Assembly: GCA_949299185.1 (NCBI GenBank)
Contig: CASFZR010000028.1
Location: forward strand, 1 to 33,870
Reading direction: 5' to 3'
DNA: 33,870 nt
From: an uncultured Spirochaetales bacterium
Lineage (GTDB): Bacteria > Spirochaetota > Spirochaetia > Sphaerochaetales > Sphaerochaetaceae
In this document: positions 15,181 to 23,572 of the stretch, piece by piece
Layout of the letters: each line of letters starts with the position of its first letter
How positions within the stretch are numbered: position 1 is the first letter of the stretch
Notes under the pieces: generated by a model
The model's database searches: none
Told to the model about the DNA's origin: nothing
Seen by the model: the letters and a program-made list of their open reading frames with translations, nothing else
Position numbers and translations under genes: made by a program

Positions 15181-15975
15181 TCACTTCTTTCTTATCATGT
15201 ATAGCGATGGATCTTTTTCCGGCAGCACGGAGGAGGAGAAGTCGTGCGCGCTGTAGATATGCTCCCTCGTCAGCTTGTCTATATGGGACAGCTCGGAGAT
15301 GATCGGCTTGAGCCGCGCCCTCACATTTGTCTGGTCGTAGGGGCACACCGGCTTGACCACGGGCAGGTCATAGCACTCCGCGAGGCGCCTTATCACGCTC
15401 TCCCTCGTCTCGATCAGCGGGCGTATGACGTGGATCTTCCCGGAGAAGAACTCCTGCACCGGATGCATCGTCTGGAAGGAGGCCCTGAAGCAGAGGTTCA
15501 TCAGCGTTGTCTCCGCCAGGTCGTCCAGATGATGGCCCATGGCGATGAGGCTGATCCCGTCCTTCTCCGCTCTCTCGAAGAGGATGCGACGCCTGTTACG
15601 CGCGCAGAGATAGCAGTTGAATTCCCCCCTGAACGACTGGGGATACTGTGCCTCCTCCTGTATCTCGAATCCTATTCCTAGAGCATCGAAGTAGTCATGA
15701 AGAAGGCGATGGCTCTCCTTTGGGATGGGATGCTCCTTCCAGTCGATCATCAGCGCCTTCAGCTCATAGTCCACGGGAAGCCAGCGGCGCCTGATGGATA
15801 GGGCGAGGGCCAGGGCCAGCGAGTCCTTTCCCCCCGATGCCGCCAGGAGGACCTTGTCTCCTCCCTGTATCATGCGGTAGTCGTTCACGGCCTTGCCGAC
15901 GCCCTTTATGAACCGCATCACCCAGGGTGGGATATCTCCATCTATGATGCTCTGATACGGTAGCTTACTCTCCAT
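15181..15975 (-). CDS. ttcA: tRNA 2-thiocytidine(32) synthetase TtcA family
   Basis: The 264-residue protein has the PP-loop ATP pyrophosphatase motif SGGKDS (47-52). It has the iron-sulfur cysteines Cys121 and Cys124 in CYLC plus Cys211 in VCPYDQTN, a spacing matching TtcA, and GHHLDDLAET near 147. TtcA activates cytidine 32 of certain tRNAs with ATP and installs sulfur through a [4Fe-4S] cluster. ATG 15975 is favoured: it follows GGGAGGG and aligns with the family; a longer in-frame start at 16014 would lie deep inside the HD gene. It overlaps the end of the HD-domain gene by 11 bp, so the two form an operon. Confidence 0.87.
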   Translation of the reverse strand: MESKLPYQSIIDGDIPPWVMRFIKGVGKAVNDYRMIQGGDKVLLAASGGKDSLALALALSIRRRWLPVDYELKALMIDWKEHPIPKESHRLLHDYFDALGIGFEIQEEAQYPQSFRGEFNCYLCARNRRRILFERAEKDGISLIAMGHHLDDLAETTLMNLCFRASFQTMHPVQEFFSGKIHVIRPLIETRESVIRRLAECYDLPVVKPVCPYDQTNVRARLKPIISELSHIDKLTREHIYSAHDFSSSVLPEKDPSLYMIRKK

Positions 15976-17236
15976 CCACGCCCTCCCTGAACGCTCTGTC
16001 CGCATCGCCTTCATCTACATATCCAGGAAGGAATAGCGATGCTTTCCTCAGTGCCTGGCTGAAGAGATTTCCCGCCTTCTGGAATACCATGCCCTCGCGC
16101 TCTGCGTCACTTAGCGTCCCGTCTGGGCGTAGTATCCTGATATGCGTCTCGAAGCTTATCGGCTCCGGGATATCGATGATCACATCCTCCGGCTTCAGGT
16201 CTGGATAGCGGCCAAGGAGGAAGGCTCTCACACGTTCCTCCGCAAGATGCCGCGTCTTCACGTCCATGGCCTCTTGGCATAGCGTGCGTCCGTCCCTGAG
16301 CGCCAGCTCGGCCTTCCTCTCCAGAAGCCTTCCCCTCTCTACGTCCCGTATGAGGGAGAACGGGCCATAGTCCCTGTATCGCTCCTGCAGCGAGTAGAAC
16401 TCGTAATCATCCTTAAGGTAGAGATCGTCGAACGTGATGACTCCGTCCCGTAGCGCGGTGAGGACCGCCTTCTTTATCATCGCAGTGGCGCTCCTGACCC
16501 CCTTATGCCAGTAGAGGCTGCGGTACATCATGTACTTGGAGAACAGCACCTGCTCCACCGATCCTATCGCCTCGCTTTCCAGCGCAAGCTCGTCGCCTAC
16601 GAGCGAGATGGAGGAGATGATGTAATCGGTGTCCTGCCTGCCATATGGTATGCCTGCGAAGAACGCGTCGCGCGAAAGGTAGTCCAGCTTGTCAGGGTCG
16701 AGCGTGCCAGAGAGGATGGATCTGTATGTCCCTGTCTCCTTATCCGCGCATGGCTCATCCTTGTCGATTATGAGTCCCGTCATCTCCGGATCGGCGCCTG
16801 CGGCCTCTATCGCGCTGCGGAGGGCATTATCATCCCGTATGAGGGAGCGGGCTATCTCCTCATGCTCCCTAGGTGCTACCTCCTTCAGCGAGTGCGCGTA
16901 TGGGAAGTGCCCTATGTCGTGCAGGAGGCAGGCTGAGAGGAAGCTTATCATGCCACGCTCCGTGAACGGCAGCTCCTCGCGCTTGCGGGCTATCGAAAGA
17001 AGCATCATCCGCCCGATATGATAGACGCCTATCGAGTGGTTGAGCCTCGTATGCACCGCCCCGGGATAGATATGGTATGCCGGTCCGTTCTGCTTTATCC
17101 TGGAGAGCTTCTCCACGGACTCTATCTCCAGCAGGGCCTTGAGCTGCCTCGTGAATGGTATGTTTCCCCAGAGCGGATCCTTCACCGAATGGGTGAAGCC
17201 GTCATTGAGTAGGTTAAGCGCCGTCTCTCTTCTCAT
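15965..17236 (-). CDS. HD-domain phosphohydrolase, dGTPase/SAMHD1-like
   Basis: The 423-residue protein carries the metal-binding HD motif set: HTRLNHS (His62, His67), LLHDIGH (His106-Asp107, His110) and LDPDKLDYLSRDAFFAG near residue 195. This arrangement is that of the YwfO/SAMHD1-type deoxynucleotide triphosphohydrolases rather than the HD-GYP or RelA families. Likely reaction: dNTP to deoxynucleoside plus triphosphate; the substrate is not proven. The ATG at 17236 has no Shine-Dalgarno sequence but follows a TATCTT box by 7 nt, so its message is predicted to be leaderless. It is divergent from the small exported-protein gene, only 47 bp away. Confidence 0.82.
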   Translation of the reverse strand: MRRETALNLLNDGFTHSVKDPLWGNIPFTRQLKALLEIESVEKLSRIKQNGPAYHIYPGAVHTRLNHSIGVYHIGRMMLLSIARKREELPFTERGMISFLSACLLHDIGHFPYAHSLKEVAPREHEEIARSLIRDDNALRSAIEAAGADPEMTGLIIDKDEPCADKETGTYRSILSGTLDPDKLDYLSRDAFFAGIPYGRQDTDYIISSISLVGDELALESEAIGSVEQVLFSKYMMYRSLYWHKGVRSATAMIKKAVLTALRDGVITFDDLYLKDDYEFYSLQERYRDYGPFSLIRDVERGRLLERKAELALRDGRTLCQEAMDVKTRHLAEERVRAFLLGRYPDLKPEDVIIDIPEPISFETHIRILRPDGTLSDAEREGMVFQKAGNLFSQALRKASLFLPGYVDEGDADRAFREGVDGE

Positions 17237-17243
17237 CACAAGG

Positions 17244-17249
17244 AAGATA
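17244..17249 (-). promoter_or_regulatory. -10 box of the HD-domain gene, leaderless spacing
   Basis: On the minus strand TATCTT is followed by 7 nt and the ATG at 17236. A TATGC overlaps it upstream, as also seen before the Lnb-like gene. The -35 region shows no clear TTGACA. Confidence 0.42.
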
Positions 17250-17270
17250 GCATAATTCCCGCTCTCCAAC

Positions 17271-17276
17271 TATAAT
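17271..17276 (+). promoter_or_regulatory. -10 box TATAAT of the small exported-protein gene
   Basis: A perfect TATAAT ends 7 nt before the ATG at 17284. The -35 is not evident. With the opposite -10 at 17244-17249, both promoters fit into a 47-bp divergent spacer. Confidence 0.55.
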
Positions 17277-17283
17277 GTTCCGC

Positions 17284-17667
17284 ATGGAAAGGATCGCCAT
17301 CATCGTTCTCTGCCTGCTTCTGCCCCTGCCTCTATCAGCCCTGGCGCCTGTCTCTGCTGAGATAGGCGAGGTTGCGGTGTCCGTTGATGATGGGTCGATC
17401 ACCGACACGGCCCTCAAGGCCGCGCGCGAGGAGTACACGGAGTCATGGCTCGAGCGCTATGCCGCGTCCCCGCTTGTCTTCGGGGAGGCATATTCCTCCC
17501 TTCTCTCTGACATCCTGCCGCTTGGTAATCCTATCGCCGGGATAGAAAGGAACGGTGCCGTTGATATCCAGGATCTGGAAAGCGGCACCGTGCTGTCATT
17601 CATATTCCAAGAGGGACGTCTTGTGGCTGTCTATCCTTCAAAGGCCCCTGAGTTCCCTGAATCTTGA
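17284..17667 (+). CDS. Small exported protein of unknown function
   Basis: The 127-residue protein starts with a hydrophobic signal peptide (MERIAIIVLCLLLPLPLSALA) without a lipobox cysteine, so it is probably periplasmic or secreted. The mature part of about 105 residues is acidic and ends in beta-like segments (GTVLSFIFQEGRLVAVYPS). I recognise no family. The ATG at 17284 is chosen because TATAAT ends 7 nt before it; an in-frame ATG at 17275 overlaps that box. Its last 30 bp overlap the end of pepF on the other strand. Confidence 0.7.
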   Translation: MERIAIIVLCLLLPLPLSALAPVSAEIGEVAVSVDDGSITDTALKAAREEYTESWLERYAASPLVFGEAYSSLLSDILPLGNPIAGIERNGAVDIQDLESGTVLSFIFQEGRLVAVYPSKAPEFPES

Positions 17668-19416
17668 GAGCAGGGTAGCGAAGTACTCGGTCGCGGCCTT
17701 CACCGGCGCCGTGGTACTCATATCCACTCCTGCCTTCCTGAGCGACCTGATAGGCGTTGTTGATCCACCGCTCTTCAGGAATGATATATACTCATCCCTT
17801 TCCTTCTCGCCTCCTGCGAGTACGCGCTCTGAGAGCGCTATCGATGCGGATATCCCGGTGGCGTACTTGTAGCAGTAGAAGGCCCTGTAGAAATGGGGGA
17901 TCCTCAGGCATTCGAGATCGCTCACGTCCTCGAACTCCATCGCGTCCCCGAAGTACAGGCGCTGGAGGCGTCCGTATTCGCTTCTCAGCGTATCGAGGGT
18001 GATGGGCTCGTCATGTTCCGCCTTCTCGTGGATGATCAGCTCGAACTCCGCGAACATCGTCTGGCGGAAGAGCGTCGCCACGATATCATCGAGGTTCTTG
18101 CCGATGATATACGCCTCCTCATCTGCAGAGGATGCATGGCTCCTGAGGTAGCGTGAGAGCAGGTTCTCGTTGAAGGTCGACGCCACCTCGGCCTCGAAGA
18201 TCGAATAGTCGTAGCACATGTACGGGTTGTTCCTCACCGAGTACCACGAGTGCATCGAGTGGCCGCCCTCATGTATGAGCGTGAATACCGAGTCCAGCAC
18301 CCCTTCCTCGAAGTTCGTGAGGATATAGGGATTGCCGATATAGCTTCCTGCGGAGAACGCGCCGCTCCGCTTTCCCTTGTTCTCATACCTGTCTACCCAG
18401 CGGTCGGTGGTCAGGCCCTTGACCAGCGTGGATCTGTACTCCTCTCCGAGCGGCCTTACCGCCTCTGATATGAGTGCTACGGCCTCATCATAGCTGTGAT
18501 GGCTCTCTATTCCCTCGACCATCGGGATATAGCAATCCCAATGCCTGAGCTTCTCCTTGCCCAGCACCCCTGCCTTCACGCGATAATACTCATGTAGGAT
18601 GGGGAAGGCCTCATGCACGGAGGCTATCAGCGATGTATATACCTTCCTCGGTACGTCATCCGGGAAGAGGGCCGCATCGAGCGATGAGCGGAAGGCTCGT
18701 GCGCGGGAGCGGAAGATGTCCTCGCTGACGGACGCGGCATAGAGATCGGCGATGGTATGCTTATGTTCATCGTAGGCCTTGTAATAGCTTCTATAAGCTT
18801 CCTCCCTCACGTTCTCGTTCCTGTCCTTCAGGAAGCGTGAGTAGTTGCCATGTGTCAGCGTCTCGCCTTCGACCTCCCCGAATGTAAGTTCGATGTTATT
18901 CAGGTCCATGAACGCCTTTTCCGCGCTTCCTGATACAGGGGCGAAGAGGCTCATCAGGCGTTCTTCCTTCTCGGACAGCACGTGCTTCTTCTCCCTCAGC
19001 TCCTTCTTCAGCCATATGCGGAACTCCTTGAAGCGCGGCTCCTTCATCCATGCCTTGAGCTTCTCGTCATCTATCGCCATCAGCTCCGGCGTGAAGTATG
19101 ATATGGCCTCTGAGTATGACGCGGCCGCGGCTTGGTATGTTCCGAGCCGCCTCTGGACCTCCTTGTCCATGCTGTCTGCCTCGTAGGAGAGGAAGGCCCA
19201 GTTGCCGATGCGCTCCGAGAGCATCGAGGTCTCCTTGATATACATGAGCGCGGCATATAGCGAATCGGAGGATGCTGCTAGCGTTCCCTTGAAGGAGCGG
19301 GCCTTGCCAAAGGCCTTCCTCAGCCTCTTCATCCCTCTTTCCCAATCATCACCGTCCTTCACTAGGAGCGAGAGATCCCATGTATCCTCTCTTCTCTGAT
19401 CCTTTCTTTCCATCAT
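17638..19416 (-). CDS. pepF: Oligoendopeptidase F (M3 metallopeptidase)
   Basis: The 592-residue protein is the length of PepF and has the zinc-binding motif HEGGH near residue 381, within LIHEGGHSMHSWYS, followed about 25 residues later by EAEVASTFNE, whose Glu is the third ligand. The family is cytoplasmic and cuts short peptides of about 7-17 residues, recycling peptides made by Clp-type proteases; the tig-clpP-clpX operon lies nearby. The ATG at 19416 follows AGGAGGAAGG and overlaps the rdgB stop codon (ATGA), so it is the last gene of an operon with the sigma-like protein and rdgB. Confidence 0.93.
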   Translation of the reverse strand: MMERKDQRREDTWDLSLLVKDGDDWERGMKRLRKAFGKARSFKGTLAASSDSLYAALMYIKETSMLSERIGNWAFLSYEADSMDKEVQRRLGTYQAAAASYSEAISYFTPELMAIDDEKLKAWMKEPRFKEFRIWLKKELREKKHVLSEKEERLMSLFAPVSGSAEKAFMDLNNIELTFGEVEGETLTHGNYSRFLKDRNENVREEAYRSYYKAYDEHKHTIADLYAASVSEDIFRSRARAFRSSLDAALFPDDVPRKVYTSLIASVHEAFPILHEYYRVKAGVLGKEKLRHWDCYIPMVEGIESHHSYDEAVALISEAVRPLGEEYRSTLVKGLTTDRWVDRYENKGKRSGAFSAGSYIGNPYILTNFEEGVLDSVFTLIHEGGHSMHSWYSVRNNPYMCYDYSIFEAEVASTFNENLLSRYLRSHASSADEEAYIIGKNLDDIVATLFRQTMFAEFELIIHEKAEHDEPITLDTLRSEYGRLQRLYFGDAMEFEDVSDLECLRIPHFYRAFYCYKYATGISASIALSERVLAGGEKERDEYISFLKSGGSTTPIRSLRKAGVDMSTTAPVKAATEYFATLLSRFRELRGL

Positions 19417-20012
19417 AGCCTGCCTTCCTCCTTCTCTATCAGCGCCGCCATCAGCCTCGCGGCCTTTCCCCTGTGGGAGTATCTGTCCTTCTCTCCTTCC
19501 GGAAGCTCTGCCGAGATGCAGCCCGCTTCCTTTATCCAGAACACGGGATCGTATCCGAAGCCCGAGGTGCCGGAGGGGGAGAGTGCGATCGCGCCTTCGC
19601 AGCTTTCCTGGATGATATAGCGCCTGTTATCATCGAGTATAAGGCAGAGGGCCGTGGTGAAGACCGCGCTCCTGTCCGTGGCCCCCTCCATGTTCCTCAG
19701 CAGGAGCATATAGCGCTCGCGTGAGGAGAGCGCGTGGTCTGCCACCTCATCCCCATACCGTGCCGTATGCACGCCTGGGGCTCCTCCCAGCGCCTTCACC
19801 GACAGGCCGGAATCATCCGATAGCACAGGGGCGTGGACGATAGAATAGAGCGCCTCGGCCTTGATGATCGCGTTCTCTATATACGTGCTTCCTGTCTCAT
19901 CTGGATCGAAGGCTATGCCTTCATCCTTCGGCAGCACCAGCGTGTGTCCGCCGAGTAGCCTCATCATCTCGATCCTCTTGTGATCGTTTCCCGATGCAAA
20001 GTAGATACGCAT
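19413..20012 (-). CDS. rdgB: XTP/dITP pyrophosphatase (RdgB/HAM1 family)
   Basis: The 199-residue protein begins MRIYFASGNDHKRIEM, the substrate-binding S/T-x-N-x-x-K opening of the family. It continues with FDPDETGSTYIENAIIKA, LSDDSGL, GGAPGVHTARYG and, near the end, SGFGYDPVF and SHRGKA. It hydrolyses non-canonical purine triphosphates (XTP, dITP) to monophosphates and so keeps them out of nucleic acids. Two starts are possible: ATG 20051, which overlaps the stop of the upstream gene as ATGA and adds 13 residues, and ATG 20012, which fits the family and lies 6 nt after TATATT. The shorter one is listed. Confidence 0.92.
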   Translation of the reverse strand: MRIYFASGNDHKRIEMMRLLGGHTLVLPKDEGIAFDPDETGSTYIENAIIKAEALYSIVHAPVLSDDSGLSVKALGGAPGVHTARYGDEVADHALSSRERYMLLLRNMEGATDRSAVFTTALCLILDDNRRYIIQESCEGAIALSPSGTSGFGYDPVFWIKEAGCISAELPEGEKDRYSHRGKAARLMAALIEKEEGRL

Positions 20013-20018
20013 ACCGTG

Positions 20019-20024
20019 AATATA
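20019..20024 (-). promoter_or_regulatory. Possible internal -10 box before rdgB
   Basis: On the minus strand TATATT is followed by 6 nt and the ATG at 20012, with no Shine-Dalgarno sequence. It would give a leaderless rdgB message in addition to read-through from the upstream gene. Confidence 0.35.
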
Positions 20025-20047
20025 AACGACTTTCGGGTTTCCTTCCA

Positions 20048-21019
20048 TCATGTGCGCGTATCTATCGCCTTCAGCATCTCCTTCATCCTGCAGATGTCGT
20101 TGGAAATGGTGGAGCGGGGGAGTCCAAGAAGCTCAGAGATCTCCTTCTGCGTCATCCCCTTCCTTGCCTTCATCACCTGGGCCCGCCTCTTGAAGTAGAT
20201 ATCCCTGGTACGGCCATACGCCGCGTTGAGGCGGTCTATCTTATCCATGTCCGTCTCCAGCGCTATGGCCTGACGGAGCCTCGCAAGCGTCTTCCAGTAT
20301 CGTCCTGCGCTCTCCTCCGCCTTGTCCCGTTCCTCCTCGTTTCCTGACAGCCGCTCGTGCCGCAGGAGATAGAACCGCGACACCAGCCTGCCGTCTATGC
20401 GCAGTACCCTCGACACTCCTGCGATGAAGGCTGTCGTCTCTGTCTCCGGCAGTGAGAGCAGCAGCGTCAGGAAGCGCCGCCTCGATACCTTGTCATGCAG
20501 GATCTCCTGAAGCTTCCTTTCTGGTCCTGTGGCCGCTATCTCGGGGCCATCCGCCGCCACGATCCTCTCGAAGAGTACCCTGAGGTTGGTTATCTCAAGG
20601 CCCCGGCATCTCTCACTCCTGTATTCGACGGTCCGTTCAGCCACATGGCTGTCATAGATCGTCATGTCGGAGTAGATGAGGGCCCTTTCCGTCAGCTCCC
20701 TGGATGCCTTCATCTTCATGTAGCCTCTGCATCTGTAGCGGCATATCTGCGTGAGATATCCGTTGAACGATAGCCCTGTGGCACGGAAATCCCTGATGAT
20801 CCTGTCCACGTCATCGAGCATGTACATGAAGAACGATGATGAATCCTCCGCGCTGAGGTAGAGGTTCCTCTGCGGTATCATGTATAGCAGTACCTTGGTT
20901 CTCTCCCATATCTGCTGTTCCAGCGCGTCACGCTCTCCCGACCCCTCCTCAAGAGCGTTGTATCTGAGGACCATCCTGCTGAATCGCCGGTCCTCAGCCT
21001 CAGAAAATAGCCTTAGCAT
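20048..21019 (-). CDS. Divergent sigma-70-like regulator with C-terminal HTH
   Basis: I do not recognise a named family for this 323-residue protein. Residues about 56-102 (SAEDSSSFFMYMLDDVDR, then RATGLSFNGYLTQICRYRCRGYM) resemble sigma-70 region 2, in which an acidic helix is followed by a turn and a segment like F-x-x-W-L-x-x-I-A-R-N. The last 37 residues (287-323) contain a clear helix-turn-helix, MTQKEISELLGLPRSTISND, similar to sigma region 4 or phage-type regulators. The long middle is rich in Arg and Leu and has no obvious domain. The protein is basic and cytoplasmic, and is probably a DNA-binding regulator. The ATG at 21019 follows GGGAGG; the frame is open further upstream to 21073. 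It leads an operon with rdgB and pepF. Confidence 0.6.
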   Translation of the reverse strand: MLRLFSEAEDRRFSRMVLRYNALEEGSGERDALEQQIWERTKVLLYMIPQRNLYLSAEDSSSFFMYMLDDVDRIIRDFRATGLSFNGYLTQICRYRCRGYMKMKASRELTERALIYSDMTIYDSHVAERTVEYRSERCRGLEITNLRVLFERIVAADGPEIAATGPERKLQEILHDKVSRRRFLTLLLSLPETETTAFIAGVSRVLRIDGRLVSRFYLLRHERLSGNEEERDKAEESAGRYWKTLARLRQAIALETDMDKIDRLNAAYGRTRDIYFKRRAQVMKARKGMTQKEISELLGLPRSTISNDICRMKEMLKAIDTRT

Positions 21020-21338
21020 CACAGCCTCCCTTTGCGGTAGTGACTCTGTAGCAGGATGCGTGCCAATGATCATTTAGGGGATTGATGTTAGATAATTCAT
21101 TGTTATGATTGATGTTGTTGAATCAATATATTTTGACAGATGTCTAGTTTCATCGATAACCATATCATATATGGGCTTGAATGCAGATATGTTTCCGAGC
21201 CTCTGATGAAGGGTATCCGTAAAGGCAGAAGGTACTGGTTCATTATGATTTTCGTTATCGGTAGCAGCGATTTTCTCACTTTTTCGCTAGTAGTACCAGC
21301 GATTTCCATAGAAATCTGAACCAAGAGGGAAAAGAAAT
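21020..21338. other. AT-rich intergenic region with short repeats
   Basis: This gap of about 300 bp is clearly richer in A and T than its neighbours. It holds two copies of GATTGATGTT (21080-21089 and 21107-21116), a TTGAT...ATCAA inverted pair beside the second copy, a TTGACA at 21134-21139 without a good -10, and a pair of imperfect 25-bp repeats listed separately. An open frame on the minus strand (21103-21324) has no ribosome binding site and no recognisable product. The region may hold the promoter of the sigma-like gene. Confidence 0.5.
21249..21305. repeat. Two imperfect direct repeats, 32-bp period
   Basis: The sequences at 21249-21274 and 21281-21305 share TTTTCG at one end and CAGCGATTT at the other, with GTAG or GTAC and a variable core between. 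Only two copies are seen. Confidence 0.5.
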
Positions 21339-21361
21339 GCCTCAGCTTTGATTGCCGAGGC
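21339..21361 (-). terminator. Rho-independent terminator after nrnA
   Basis: On the minus strand GCCTCGGC pairs with GCTGAGGC (one G-U pair) around a 7-nt loop and is followed by ATTTCTTTT. It lies 5 bp past the nrnA stop codon and closes the tig-clpP-clpX-nrnA operon. Confidence 0.8.
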
Positions 21362-21366
21362 CTGTA

Positions 21367-22341
21367 TCAGAGCATTGAGGAGAAGCATTCGAGAAGTACC
21401 TTCCGTGCCTCTGCCGCGCTCATCTGGACGGTCGCTCCAGCAGCGTGCATATGGCCGCCTCCGCCGAACGTGGAGGCAAGGGCTCCGACATCGATTCCCG
21501 AGTGGTGCTTACTCCTGAAGCCTATCTCGACTGAGTCCGCCTTCTCCTTGAGGAAGATCACGGCCTTCACGTTCTCCGTCTCAAGAAGTGTAGCGTATAC
21601 CCTGTCGCTCAGCCTCTCATCCCCCATGGAAAGCGGCTGATGGCAGAAGATGAGCTGCCCATCAAGCTCTGGGGTCGCGGAGAGGATGATCGAGGCCGTG
21701 TCCCTTATCTCCTTGAGGCTGCGTCCGTCGTGCATCTCGTCGTATACGTCGTATGGCGATACCCCCATCTCGGTGAAGTCAGCGACACGTCTCAGGCACT
21801 CAGGGGCGTTCTTCTCTCCCAGGAAATGGTAGAAGCCCGTGTCGGTGGCGAAGCCGATGTAGAGGTAGTACGCCATATCCCTGGTCAGTGCAACGCCAAG
21901 CTCCCGCCTCACCTCATCGACAAGCATCGTCGTGGACGGCGACTGCGGCACGATGTAGCTCATGCCTTCGGCCGTGAACGGCTCTCCCGATGAGTGGTGG
22001 TCTATGCAGATGGTCTTCAGGCCAGAGAGCGCCTTGAATGGCTCGCCGGGCCTGTCTGGAGTAGAGCAGTCAAGCACGATGACAAGCGGAGACTGGGCTA
22101 TGAGCGATAGGGGAGCCTCCTTGAGGAATTCCCCCTCATATGCCTTTATGTCGGTGCGTGAGAACGTGCCTTCGTTGAGGAGAACCGCCTCCTTGCCCAT
22201 GCTTCTGAGGACCTCCCTCATCGCGAGGGAGGAGGCGACCGCGTCCCCATCCGGGTTGCGGTGAGCGATCACGATGGCCGTGTCGGCTTCGCGGATCGCT
22301 CCTAGGAGACGGCTGTCAGCTTGCGGAAATATACTTGCCAT
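21367..22341 (-). CDS. nrnA: DHH-family oligoribonuclease / pAp phosphatase
   Basis: The 324-residue protein has the NrnA-type motif order: [12 protein letters not shown] (Asp31, Asp33), [11 protein letters not shown] near residue 90, DHH near 114, [11 protein letters not shown] near 165 and the DHHA1 motif [10 protein letters not shown] near 293. Such enzymes degrade very short RNA oligomers and dephosphorylate 3'-phosphoadenosine 5'-phosphate; some act on cyclic-di-AMP breakdown products. Which of these applies is not readable. The ATG at 22341 lies inside the end of clpX (26-bp overlap), so translation is coupled and this is the last gene of the tig-clpP-clpX operon. It is a paralogue-level relative of RecJ, also encoded in the window. 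Confidence 0.88.
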   Translation of the reverse strand: MASIFPQADSRLLGAIREADTAIVIAHRNPDGDAVASSLAMREVLRSMGKEAVLLNEGTFSRTDIKAYEGEFLKEAPLSLIAQSPLVIVLDCSTPDRPGEPFKALSGLKTICIDHHSSGEPFTAEGMSYIVPQSPSTTMLVDEVRRELGVALTRDMAYYLYIGFATDTGFYHFLGEKNAPECLRRVADFTEMGVSPYDVYDEMHDGRSLKEIRDTASIILSATPELDGQLIFCHQPLSMGDERLSDRVYATLLETENVKAVIFLKEKADSVEIGFRSKHHSGIDVGALASTFGGGGHMHAAGATVQMSAAEARKVLLECFSSML

Positions 22342-23572
22342 CGTCTGTTATCATCCTAGGCTCGGTGCGGTTGATCACGTTGTCCTTATCGACGATGACC
22401 TTCCTGACTCCCTTGATCGAGGGGATGTCATAGCTGATGCCGAGCATGAGGTTCTCTACTATCGACCTCAGGCCTCTGGCGCCGGTCTTCTGCTCGAAGG
22501 ACTGGTTCGCTATCGCATCGATCGCATCATCGGTGAAGCTGAGATCTATGCCATCGAGGGCGAAGGAGGTCTCATACTGCCTGATGATGGAGTTCTTAGG
22601 CTCAGTGAGTATGCGCTTGAGATCGGAGCGCGTGAGGTTGTTGAGCGTCACATGCACGGGAAGGCGTCCGATGAACTCCGGTATAAGGCCGAACTTCACG
22701 AGGTCATCCGGATGAAGCTCACTGTACAGGGATTCCAGATCCTTCTCCTCCTTGTTGACGATCGTGGCGCCGAAGCCCATCGAGGATGTGGCGACGCGCT
22801 TCTCGATGATCTTATCGAGTCCCACGAAGGCTCCTCCACAGATGAAGAGGATGTTCGAGGTGTCGATCTTTATCATCTCCTGGTTAGGATGCTTCCTTCC
22901 GCCCTGCGGTGGGACGGATGCGACCGTGCCCTCTATGATCTTCAGCAGCGCCTGCTGCACGCCCTCTCCCGATACATCGCGGGTGATGGAGACGTTCTCT
23001 CCCTTCTTGGAGATCTTATCGATCTCATCGATGAAGATGATTCCATGCTGTGCGCGCGGAATGTCGTAATCAGCGGCCTCTATGAGCTTGAGGAGGATGT
23101 TCTCGACATCCTCTCCGACATAGCCTGCCTCGGTGAGCGTGGTCGCGTCAGCTATCGCGAAGGGAACATCCAGCTTCTTCGCAAGCGTGCGTGCAAGAAG
23201 CGTCTTTCCCGTGCCTGTCGGGCCGATGACGAGTATGTTCGACTTGTCGATCTCCACTCCGGACTCCGCGATCTTCTTGGCGTACTTGACCCTCTTGTAA
23301 TGGTTGTAGACGGCTACCGAAAGCACCTTCTTTGCCGCTTCCTGTCCGATCACGTACTGGTCAAGGTACTCCTTGAGCTCGCTTGGGGTAGGGATTTCCT
23401 TGATCTCCGACTCGCTATCGGAAGAGCCATCGGATGAGCCGAGCTGGCCAAGGATGTCATTGCAGGTATCTATGCATGTCTCGCAGATCGCCACGCCCGG
23501 ACCGGAGACGAATCTCACGCTTCCGTCCAGGGGCCTTCCGCAGAAAGAGCAGTATTTGGAGTTCCTAGCCAT
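22316..23572 (-). CDS. clpX: ATP-dependent unfoldase ClpX
   Basis: The 418-residue protein has the N-terminal zinc finger (Cys8, Cys11, Cys30, Cys33), Walker A GPTGTGKT (117-124), Walker [10 protein letters not shown], the pore-loop region and the sensor-2 segment GARGLRSI. The ClpP-docking loop reads MGF (in SSMGFGATI) where IGF is usual, still hydrophobic and consistent with ClpP binding. ClpX unfolds tagged substrates and feeds them to ClpP, whose gene is directly upstream and overlaps by 8 bp. The ATG at 23572 follows GAAGGAAAG. Confidence 0.97.
   Translation of the reverse strand: MARNSKYCSFCGRPLDGSVRFVSGPGVAICETCIDTCNDILGQLGSSDGSSDSESEIKEIPTPSELKEYLDQYVIGQEAAKKVLSVAVYNHYKRVKYAKKIAESGVEIDKSNILVIGPTGTGKTLLARTLAKKLDVPFAIADATTLTEAGYVGEDVENILLKLIEAADYDIPRAQHGIIFIDEIDKISKKGENVSITRDVSGEGVQQALLKIIEGTVASVPPQGGRKHPNQEMIKIDTSNILFICGGAFVGLDKIIEKRVATSSMGFGATIVNKEEKDLESLYSELHPDDLVKFGLIPEFIGRLPVHVTLNNLTRSDLKRILTEPKNSIIRQYETSFALDGIDLSFTDDAIDAIANQSFEQKTGARGLRSIVENLMLGISYDIPSIKGVRKVIVDKDNVINRTEPRMITDDGKYISAS

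Noticed and set aside
21249..21305. Repeats as a CRISPR array
   Set aside because: Only two imperfect copies are present with a spacer of about 6 bp and no cas genes.
21103..21324. Minus-strand open frame of 73 codons in the AT-rich gap
   Set aside because: It has no ribosome site and no domain; its length is not surprising for such a stretch, and it crosses the repeated segments.
22274..23437. Long open frame of 387 codons on the plus strand
   Set aside because: It lies opposite clpX and the start of nrnA, both of which have full motif sets; the frame has no ribosome site and its sequence is a mirror of biased codons.
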